Position numbers and translations under genes: made by a program. This document shows, in pieces, positions 24,201-32,181 of a DNA stretch of 64,000 nt. Positions within the stretch are counted from its first letter, which is position 1, and every line of letters starts with the position of its first letter. Under the pieces are notes generated by a model, which searched no databases, was not told where the DNA came from, and was given only the letters and a program-made list of their open reading frames with translations. Source of the DNA: Rhynchopus euleeides. Its lineage: Eukaryota; Euglenozoa; Diplonemea; Diplonemida; Diplonemidae. The DNA lies in the NCBI GenBank assembly GCA_963210315.1, contig OY723266.1, forward strand, positions 868,001 to 932,000, read 5' to 3'.

Positions 24201-24977
24201 TCACCAAAGCGACGAGACGCATGTCAGCGTCTTGCAGCACCTCGACGCCTCCTTGCAGATCCCAAAGTGCCACATCAGCGGGGAGCACTGCGATTTGTCG
24301 GTCGGAATGAAGCCAGACGGGCACGACGGCATCGCCGTGCAGCAGATCGGGACGTCCTTGCGGCACGTCTGCGTCGTGCAGCACCTGCTCGCCTCGACAC
24401 ACGCCCCAGACGCAACCTCATCCGCTGTGCAGGTCAGGTCCAGCGTGGTGTCGGCAGGGCAAGTCGGCATGGCCAGGCAGCAGATGGGTGACTCCTTCCG
24501 GCACTTGATCGACTGGCAGCACATCGAGGCTGTCACGCACTTCCCAGATGGGACCTCCTCGTCAGTGCAGGTGGAGTCCTGCTTAGCACCGGCAGGGCAC
24601 GACGGCATCGCCATGCAGCAGATCGGGTTCGGGATCACGGGGGCCGGGACGTTCTTGCGGCACGTCTGCGTCGTGCAGCACCTGCTCGCCTCGACACACG
24701 CCCCAGACGCAACCTCATCCGCCGTGCAGGTCAGATCCAGCGTGGTGTCGGCAGGGCATGTTGGCATGGCCAGGCAGCAGATGGGGGACTCAACGCGGCA
24801 CTTGATCGTCTTGCAACACAGGGAGGCCGTCACGCACTTCCCAGATGCGATCTCCTCGCCAGTGCATGTGAAGTCCAGCTTGCTCGCCGCAGGGCAGGCC
24901 GGCATCGCCATGCAGCAGGCGTCTGTGCCTGCGACCAACAGGGCCGCGATCACAATAGTGTGTGTGAGCATCTTCAT
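24201..24977 (-). CDS. Secreted Cys-rich protein with five tandem 8-Cys repeats
   Basis: Single exon, 258 residues. The chosen start (MKMLTHTIVIAALLVAGTDA) forms a classic signal peptide with likely cleavage near residue 20; the frame stays open further upstream but without that feature. The mature part is five copies of a ~40-residue unit with the spacing CC-AMP-CP...TC...SG-C...CC...C, eight cysteines each, consistent with disulfide-bonded modules. Copies alternate in type (A-B-A-B, then a divergent fifth with a different middle). Copies 2 and 4 are almost identical in DNA (24358-24490 and 24655-24787, period 297 bp), implying recent duplication or gene conversion. No known family is recognised. 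A wall, surface or extracellular matrix protein is a reasonable guess. There is no transmembrane segment or GPI-like tail. Confidence 0.75.
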   Translation of the reverse strand: MKMLTHTIVIAALLVAGTDACCMAMPACPAASKLDFTCTGEEIASGKCVTASLCCKTIKCRVESPICCLAMPTCPADTTLDLTCTADEVASGACVEASRCCTTQTCRKNVPAPVIPNPICCMAMPSCPAGAKQDSTCTDEEVPSGKCVTASMCCQSIKCRKESPICCLAMPTCPADTTLDLTCTADEVASGACVEASRCCTTQTCRKDVPICCTAMPSCPSGFIPTDKSQCSPLMWHFGICKEASRCCKTLTCVSSLW

Positions 24978-26030
24978 GTTTTGCTGGGATGTACACGGGA
25001 TGTCTAATAGGACCTGTGAGGTGGCGGTGTGGTTGGTACTGGTGGCACCTCCAATTTTCTTCCTGCAAAAAGAGAAGCTGATGCTGTCAGGCCGCACTTC
25101 GTGATTGTTGCTTGGTCTGTGAAGAAAAGTGGAGGGGAGGGTGGCCCTGTGGATCTTCAGAACTGGGGGGCGGGGGGGATGTAGAAGTGGTCAATACACT
25201 CCAATCAGCGCTGGGGTGGGGTCAGTGATGTGCTGGACAATGTATCTCCGGATTTCAAACGAATAATATACGTCGGCAGATCACGGGGCAAATGTAACTT
25301 GTGGCAAAGCTGAAGAAAAGCAGGGTCACACACAATACAAAAGAAGAGCCAAAGATGGCACACCGTCCTCCACTGGACTGATCAGTGAGGGAACCTGTGG
25401 TGTGAGGAACTGGACCCACACCACCAGGGGAGGAAGAGGGGCACAATGATGGAAAACCCCCCTGGGGGGGGGGGGGTCCTGGAATAAAACCCGAGGTAAA
25501 AGCCCAGCCTCCACCATTGGGAGAGGGGGGTCAAGGGGCAATAGGCCAGAAACTGGAGCCAGAAACACTAGTGTGCGAGACTTCACTCTCAGATGCAGAG
25601 AAGCGAGCGCGGGTGCCCTGTGGGTGCCGTATGGTTGAATCAAGACACCCCTTATGGCTGCCCCTGGCACGCTGGGTGGTATGAAATAGAAGTAGAAGGA
25701 ATCACAGCACAAGGATGATGTCCCTTCACTCGTTATGCAGGTTGTTCTGAGATCCGACACGCTGGGTGGTGGTGGGGAGGGGGGGGGGGGGGGTGCCGAA
25801 TGGCTGCATGCCTTGTGGCATGAGTGCGGTGCAAATACAGCGGCACGATAAAGCAAGACATGAGAAGGCGAATCACCCTCAGCTTCATCTTGGAAAACCA
25901 AAGGGGCGTAAAGCCACCTTCATTTCACTCGTCCCAGGGAATCCCTAGACCCCGCAACAAAGAGCAGGGGTACGGGGGTGGTGTGGCAAGACTCTGAGGG
26001 GGGGAGGGGGGGGGGGGGCACAAGTGACAC

Positions 26031-26084
26031 ACGACGCGGTCTCCACCTTTCCGGGTACCCGCCGGGAGGTGAAGACCGCGTCGT
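26031..26084. repeat. Hairpin with 18-bp arms
   Basis: ACGACGCGGTCTCCACCT (26031-26048) is complementary to AGGTGAAGACCGCGTCGT (26067-26084) with one mismatch. The loop of 18 nt contains the palindrome GGGTACCC. Function unknown. Confidence 0.7.
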
Positions 26085-26232
26085 GCACAAGTGTGTGAGA
26101 GATGGAGAGAAAAAGATAAGGCGTTGTTTGTGCGCCAAACCCGGGGTGAAACAAACCTCACATGGTTTGCCTGATGAAGGTTGGTGTGAATATGCGCACA
26201 GTTACAGCAACAAGGCAGTGTAGATTGTGTTT

Positions 26233-26298
26233 GTCACCCAAAAGCGCTGCCAACTATCTTTTCCACTGTGACAAGCTTCTTGTTGTGTGTGAAAAGGG
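26233..26298 (+). repeat. 66-nt conserved stem-loop repeat, copy 2
   Basis: Differs from 861-926 at only two or three positions and keeps the same orientation. The outer helix is CTTTTCCAC with GTGAAAAGG (one bulged base compared with copy 1), and the inner ACAAG/CTTGT helix is identical. Confidence 0.6.
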
Positions 26299-26909
26299 TG
26301 AGAAAAAGGGAGAAGAAAAAAGAAGCTCAGACAGAAACCTCACCGGGCATATATTTCTAACAATATGCACTGCACTGCGCAGCCCCATATGGGATGAAAA
26401 AGCCGATGCCGCCCGCTGCCTCGGTAGAGTAGCAAGTGCCAACGTCAGGCTGTCTCTGTCTGGAGGGACGGCGGGGGGAGGAGGGAGGGGGTCAGGAGGT
26501 GGTTGTCCGGAAGGACGACCAGCAGGGGCAGGGGGTGGCCCGCGGTGGCATCTTTGGTGCCGTGCACAGGGATATTCAAACCCATGTGTTTGCCAAAACG
26601 TATCCGGTATCAGGGGGGCAACCACCGGTCACAGGCGTGTCTTGGCCAGGCAAGGGCAGCAGGTATTGTGTTGGGTGTCACGCAGAGGCTGGGTGGCGGG
26701 CCCCAGCGGCTGAAGCTGGCAAAGCTTCTACGGAGCCAATCAGGTCAAGACATGTGTGAGGGGGCGACACGAAGTATAAAACAAAACTTACGAAATCACC
26801 GCAACTGATAGACATAGATATGCCGGAGAGGAGAGGAGAGCCGATACAGAAATCATAGTAATGGAACGCCCGTCACCGCGTATGCAGAAATTTCACCAGA
26901 GCACCACCG

Positions 26910-27012
26910 TCGTGCCCGTGAAAAAAAAGCCATCACGGCCGTGAAAAAAAGAAAGGTAATTTTAACGGCCGTGAAAAGAAGTCAGAGAAAATTCACGGCC
27001 GTGAAAAAACTG
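26910..27012. repeat. Cluster of ACGGCCGT palindromes
   Basis: Three copies of (T)CACGGCCGTGAAAA, or the variant AACGGCCGTGAAAA, spaced about 30 bp apart, plus a degenerate fourth (CGTGCCCGTGAAAA). The same palindrome clusters at 30829-31025 and 63424-63531. Possibly subterminal sites of a mobile element or a protein-binding array. Confidence 0.6.
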
Positions 27013-27109
27013 GAAAAATTGGAGGGAAATTTCTGGTGCCAGGCAGGGATCATCACCACTGTGAACGGCTTGTTCTCCTATTACCTGGGACCCCCGTGTT
27101 TAAGTCCCC

Positions 27110-27780
27110 CCGCCTGGAGGCGATTTTGGGCCGGGGGGATGCTGCAGCTGCTCCCGCACTGCCCGAAGGCTCGCCTCCAGCGTCGCCGCCCTCCCGCCGA
27201 GGGCCGCACCCCTGCGGCGCTCTTCCCCGAGGCCGCTCTCCGCGTCCTTGCGCAGGCCAACAAGCAGGCCGCGCAGCTCCGTGCACGCGGGCGTGATCCA
27301 CGCCCTGCCCCTCCAGCTGTGCCTTCAGCTCGCGCACAGCCTTCGGCGTGCCAGGCTGAGGGGGGGTCGCGGGCGGGACGCTCCTGGAGGTCGTCCAGCT
27401 GGCGCTGCTGGGCTGCCAGGCGCTGCAGGAGCTCATCCTGCCGGGCCTGCTGCTCCCCGAGCTGTTGTTGGAGCCTCCTCGGCGTGCTCCTCTTGCGCGG
27501 CTGCCCTCTGCTCCCCAAGCTCCTGTTGAAGCCGCCGTACTTCGGTGCGCTCCCCTTGCGTGGCCGCCTGCTGGTGGCCTTGTTGTGTTGCGAGTTGCTG
27601 CTCAAGGCGCTGCCGCTGCTGGACCTGCTGCCTCTGCTGCTTCTTGAGCAGATCGTGCAGACGTTTGCACCTCGTGCTGCAGCGCGGGCACGCCGTCCTG
27701 CGTGGGGGCACTGGCGCCAGGGTCGGCTGCGGTGGCGGCGGCGGTGGCTGCGGCAGGGTCATGGCCAGGGTAAAAGATAG
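27110..27780 (-). pseudogene. Decayed coiled-coil protein gene
   Basis: The minus strand encodes coiled-coil-like protein, but the good frame changes at least twice. A segment with CPRCSTRCKRLHDLL followed by Gln/Arg-rich heptads runs from about 27760 to 27530. RRLQQQLGEQQARQDELL continues in another frame to about 27400. A third frame from about 27310 (TELRGLLVGLRKDAESG) runs to about 27120. No GTATG donors sit at the frame changes, so indels rather than introns are likely. It lies between the ACGGCCGT cluster and a GC-hairpin repeat, suggesting a dead mobile-element gene such as a gag-like protein; the family is not identified. Confidence 0.45.
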
Positions 27781-27925
27781 GGTTCCGGGCTGCGCGCCGA
27801 AAACCGGGGGTAATCGGGGGGTGAAATTTCGGCCATTTCCCCAAATGGAAGGACTTTCCCTTCCCACCCCACCCCACCCCACGCCACTCAACTGGGATGG
27901 GCAGGGTGGCTCCTCTACCCACAGC

Positions 27926-27981
27926 CACAGGGGGGTCTGGGGGGCGGAGCCCCCCAGCCGCCGGAGGCCACGGTAGTGAAC
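27926..27981 (+). repeat. GC-hairpin interspersed repeat, copy 1
   Basis: Core GGGGGGCGGAGCCCCCC hairpin inside a conserved ~56-bp unit running from CCACAGGGGGGTCTGG to CCACGGTAGTGAAC. Five copies were found in the window. Confidence 0.8.
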
Positions 27982-28349
27982 AGCTGATTCTGCCCCATAG
28001 TCGCACGCCGCATGGAGTCAACGTGCACCTTGTGCTCAACAGGTTCATCGGGGCCCTTCCCTTCAAGGAGGGAGCCAGGGTAAAAAGGCGGGGGATAGGG
28101 CTGGCGCCATGGTGCAGAGAGCATCTCCGGATTACCCCCACCTCTGCCACCCCCAGAACAGCCCCTGCACTTTCCCTGGAGGAAGATTCTGAAGGTTCGA
28201 GAGGCACGGGGAATTCGAACTGCCGTTGTGCCACCTCTGAGGCTTGGAGAAAGTGCCGGGACCGCTCGATTTTTTTTGGTCGAAATGGGTGCTGCAGCTA
28301 GGGGCCACCCAACTCCCTAGCCTTTTCTTTTACACAAACAATCTTGCTT

Positions 28350-28458
28350 GGGGGTCCTCGCTACCAGTCACAGTTCGTCACAGCTCGTCAGTCAGTGAGG
28401 GGAAGTGGGCTGGAGCTCACTTTTTCTCACTCAGTCACATCTGGTAGCGAGGGCCCCC
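28350..28458. repeat. 110-bp foldback element
   Basis: GGGGGTCCTCGCTACCAG (28350-28367) and CTGGTAGCGAGGGCCCCC (28441-28458) are inverted repeats with one mismatch. The interior contains repeated GTCACAG/GTCAGTC words. No coding sequence. Confidence 0.7.
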
Positions 28459-28670
28459 ATGAACAGATATATTGCGTAGTGCGGCACCAGGTGTGTTTTT
28501 AATCCCCGGTCTTCCCAGCCAAAAACCCCCGATTCATCCCCGCTTTTTTCCAGCAAAAAATGGTACCCAATGTCCCTCCTCCCCAGTGTGGGGCCGACGA
28601 TACCCCCCGATATGCCAGCTGAAACTGCCCAAGGACTTGCTACGGTTACTAGACGGGCAAACACACGCTC

Positions 28671-28724
28671 CACGGGGGGTCTGGGGGGCGGAGCCCCCCA
28701 GCCGCCGGAGCCACGGTAGTGAAC
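28671..28724 (+). repeat. GC-hairpin interspersed repeat, copy 2
   Basis: Same unit with one base missing near CCGGAGCC. Homology extends on the right (TCTTGGCTGGAAA, then a GACTCATCCTCATCCCC word near 28770-28790). That larger block is present in reverse orientation at 31185-31335. Confidence 0.8.
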
Positions 28725-28826
28725 GTCTGGCTCTTGGCTGGAAAAAAACCGGAAAAAGGGCGGATGCCAAAAAGACTCATCCTCATCCCCCACTAGAAAT
28801 ACACCTGGTAGTGCGCACAAACAAAA

Positions 28827-29370
28827 ATGTCCGATAGGGCGAAGTTCGACCTGGAGCTGGTTGACTGGAGTCGCATCCCCGCGGTGGAGTACCCGGCTGA
28901 CGCCGCCCCGGCCTCCACCTCGACGGACTGCGTCCTCGTCCCCTCGTGCGAGACCCTCCACGATGTGGGTCCACATTGCAACCGGTGTGGATGTCGTGGT
29001 TCGGTGGAGTGTCTGGAGAAGAGGATCCCCGACCGCGACGACCGCGCTCGCCTGCTGCCGCGGGAGGGGACGAGGTGGGTCTGTCCGCCCTGCGCCTGGG
29101 AGGTGCAGCAGAAGGAGCCTCTTGTCCGGAGCGGCGACTTGGAAGCTTCTCCGGTCGCGGATGATGAGGACCTGAGGGAGGCCATTATGGAGACGGTACC
29201 CCCTGTCGGGGACGAGACCAACGCTGCTTCCCTCCGCAAACAGGTGCGGAACAGGCGAAGAAGATCGCCTTTCTGGAGGCGCAGAAGAAGGCCGAGGAGG
29301 TCCCGTTCGACCTCGAGCTTCGTCGGGTGGCCCGTTGGGAGAAGCATTTGTGCTTCTCCCAACTCCGGTA
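28827..29370 (+). pseudogene. Zinc-finger-like coding sequence with a probable frameshift, flanked by direct repeats
   Basis: An ATG at 28827 opens a frame with a Cys cluster (HCNRCGC at about residue 50, later WVCPPCAWEV at about 89) that resembles a PHD/RING-type zinc site. After about residue 140 (ASLRKQ) the frame turns Arg-rich. The neighbouring frame reads AEQAKKIAFLEAQKKAEE and on to ...HLCFSQLR with a stop at about 29370, much more protein-like, so a 1-nt frameshift near 29250 is likely. The 19-bp sequence GGTAGTGCGCACAAACAAA lies immediately before the ATG (28807) and exactly 560 bp later, overlapping the stop (29367). A 13-bp perfect hairpin (29334-29363) precedes the second copy. 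This could be an inserted or tandemly copied small gene. Family unknown. Confidence 0.4.
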
Positions 29371-29459
29371 GTGCGCACAAACAAACAGCCAAGCCTATTG
29401 TTTGCCTCCGATTGACCCAAATTTCGCCCAATTTTGGCCTGCACTCACGGGTTTGAAAA

Positions 29460-29655
29460 CAGTAACCGGTTCCTTGGGAACCGGTTTGTGAACCGGTTGA
29501 AACACGATGGCAAACCGGTAACTGACAAATCCCGAACCGGTTGGGAACTGGTTCAGAACCGGCTGGGACCGGTTCTGAAACTGGCAGAAACCGGTTCGCG
29601 AACCGGTTCGTGAAACGGTTTGCCGAGAACCGGTTCTGGAACGCAAACCTACTTG
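29460..29655. repeat. AACCGGTT palindrome array, left
   Basis: About ten copies of (G)AACCGGTTC and variants within 195 bp, often in pairs. A second array occurs at 30300-30460, enclosing a ~640-bp spacer. The arrangement resembles subterminal repeat arrays of DNA transposons. Confidence 0.65.
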
Positions 29656-30299
29656 TCATCCTCTGGTCCGAGGAGGAAATTTTGCCTTTTGGTCAAAAAG
29701 GCGTCTTTTAAAATTTTTAGAATAAATTGACCCGCAGGGTGGCTGAGTCTTATCAGACAGGCCGACCCATGTTGATCAGTGGAACCACACAACCTGTTCA
29801 ACCCGTACCCGGGGTGGCGGCTGAGTCCTCATCCCTGCCGTAGCATGAGATAAGCCTACGCCGACCTCCGCTCCGGTCTCGCAACAACGGTCGTCACCAG
29901 TTGAACCCCGCGTCTGGAAAGCCTGATCGTTTGGATCTGGCCTCCCTGTTGTCCCTGTGATTCGAAGAACTGTGGGGTTCAGAACCAAGGATGAGGAACT
30001 GCTGTGAGCTGCACACTCTCTTGACACACCTGCACGTAGCTGCGTTACACTCGTGGGAAACCCGAACCCTGTATTTATACAGGAGACTTCCATCTGACAG
30101 TTTCTGTTCCAGATGAGCTTTGACAGTGGTAGCCATCTTTGCTATGGAGCCATCGTCATTGCTATCGTCGTCACTCGGACCCATGAGCAGCGGATACAAT
30201 TGGTGTAGAAGGAGAGGGTGCGGTTCTGGATCAGCAGGTCTGAATCTGAAACTGGGACTGAAACCCATAGGTCTGAGATGACTCAGTGCGGGGTCAGGT
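29656..30299. other. Spacer between AACCGGTT arrays
   Basis: Ordinary-composition DNA without a recognisable gene. Frames on both strands are short and without domains. Confidence 0.4.
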
Positions 30300-30460
30300 C
30301 CACCGACCGGTAAACGCCAACCGGTCGGGACCCAATTTGCCCGGTTGGCAAATTTCGGTTCAGGTGGGGGTTCGGGCGGAACCGGTTTCGGACGAACCGG
30401 TATGCCAGGAACCGGTTCGGACGAACCGGTTCGCCGGTGAACCGGTTCCGCCCGTGCCAG
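30300..30460. repeat. AACCGGTT palindrome array, right
   Basis: At least eight AACCGG/ACCGGTT/CCGGTTC units, the same motif family as 29460-29655. Confidence 0.65.
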
Positions 30461-30828
30461 CGCGTCGTGTGCCATAAGGTGGGGGGGGGGTTCAGGCGCA
30501 GGCCACCGACCACCTCCTCATCCGCTGCACTGCTACCCCGGGAACCCACTGCGCAGGCACCCCCGACCACCAAAAAGCGTAGCAACTGTGCTTCCTTCTT
30601 CCTTAATGATGCGTTGACGCTTCCACCACCCTAGAGCCTGCTGCTTTGATGTGGGTCTGGAGTACATGTGAAAACGAGATAGCTAGACACACAGAAAAAG
30701 AACAGGATCGTCGGAAGCACTCCTACACTTTACGCATCATAAATGTGCTCAAAAAATTGTTCCCCGACTGATCAGTGCCAGTTCGGCAAAAAACAGTGTG
30801 GGAAAAAGGGGACCATTTTCCCCCCAAA

Positions 30829-31025
30829 ATTCACGGCCGTGAAATTTCTTCAAAAAAGACTTGGAGTTGCGTTCTTTGTTTGTACGAACGGTGCCTGCTT
30901 GTGCATGTGTGCAGATACCGAACGCTGCCACGAGTCTTTTTAGTTGGAAAAACGCGTTGTTCTGACAAAAATTTCACGGCCGTTTTCTGTCCAGCAAAAT
31001 TCCTAATAACCGTCGTGACGGCCGT
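30829..31025. repeat. ACGGCCGT palindrome cluster 2
   Basis: TTCACGGCCGTGAAATTT near 30830, TTTCACGGCCGTTTTC near 30972 and GTGACGGCCGTTCC near 31015. Similar to 26910-27012. Confidence 0.55.
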
Positions 31026-31278
31026 TCCAGTACTATGAGAAATACTAAAAAAACCCATTGAGGCAGGCTTGCTCCTAACATGGAATACGGAATACACTCT
31101 CCGAAATTTCCCGATTTTTTTCTAAGGATTTTTAGGAGGGGAAATTTTTTTTTCTAAGGATTTTCCTTAGGAAACTTTTTCGGAGGGGGGATGAGGATGA
31201 GTCCTCCAGACACCCGCCCCTCTTCTGTTTCTTCCCGGCACCCAAAACACCGGTGTTCTTTCCAGCCAAGACCCAGAT

Positions 31279-31335
31279 GTTCACTACCGTGGCCTCCGGC
31301 GGCTGGGGGGCTCTGCCCCCCAGACCCCCCTGTGG
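31279..31335 (-). repeat. GC-hairpin interspersed repeat, copy 3 (inverted)
   Basis: Reverse complement of the unit at 27926, with flanking homology to the block around 28671-28800 (TCCAGCCAAGACCCAGATG is its continuation). Confidence 0.8.
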
Positions 31336-31339
31336 CTTG

Positions 31340-32180
31340 TGCCTGTCTTGTCACCAAGTCCTGACGCGTATGCCACTATGGCATGTCAAGAAGGGGTGTC
31401 GTTGGAAAAACCGGTCCCGAAACCCATTTTTTGCTTTCATCTGGCAGCTGATGATGGCGGAATCACTGGACACAGGAGAGATGAGCCGTGGACGCCGGAT
31501 ACCCCATCTAGCGAGTCGAACCAGTGGGAACTGTCAGGTGGCGCCGACCCTATAGGAGGTCATCAAGCCGCGCAGCGCCTCATGCTGTTGAGGCAACCAT
31601 CGCATGTATCGGTCGTACGCGCCTTACATTGCAATGACAATAAGGCGGTCATTGCCGACATTGTGTTTGGCCGAGGATGGCGAGCTACCGGACCTGGGGC
31701 TGCCAGTGGTGGTCTCGATCGAGGAGGCCTTCACCATGCGGTTCCGGTCGCGGCAGTCGTGCCGAAACGAGCGCCCATGAGTGATTTGTGACAGAATTTT
31801 CCAAGGCGGTGCACTGCGTGAGGTTGTGGGACTGGCACAGGGAACTGCTGGGTCCGAAATCCAAGGCAAAAATCCTTAGAAAAAAGCAGGAATACATTTC
31901 CGGGATTTTGGCTATTTTTCAAGGAATACGGAGCAAGCCTGCATTGAGGTCCTTCGCCCTGTGTCAAAACTGCGGCAGTCCGTCTCCAGCTGTTTTGTGA
32001 GGAGGCTCGCTTTTCTGCACCCCTGATCGAAGGCCCCCATCACGACATAACACCGTGGGGGCCCTGCCTTCGGTCAGAAATGCAGAGAAGTGAGGAATGG
32101 CGAACCGCCTCACAAAAATTGGCTGCAAAGTGACACAGTTTGACACACACAGTGACACAGGGCGAAGTCCCCCCGTGCAA
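31340..32180. other. Repeat-island DNA with weak coding traces
   Basis: No intact gene. On the plus strand about 31665-31790 has protein-like composition (a GELPDLGLPVVVSIEEAF stretch) and then stops, as in a decayed element. CTTAGAAAAAA words occur near 31870. Confidence 0.35.
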
Positions 32181-32181
32181 C

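Larger units (their letters stand above)
24978..26909. other. Intergenic low-complexity region with hairpins
   Basis: No gene was recognised. It contains G runs at 25460-25480, 25765-25790 and 25995-26015, a hairpin at 26031-26084 and the second copy of the 66-nt stem-loop repeat at 26233-26298. Confidence 0.5.

Noticed and set aside
28827..29456. Intact 209-residue protein in the first frame
   Set aside because: The last third is Arg/Ser-rich and unlike protein, whereas the neighbouring frame is coding-like, so a frameshift is more likely than this full reading.
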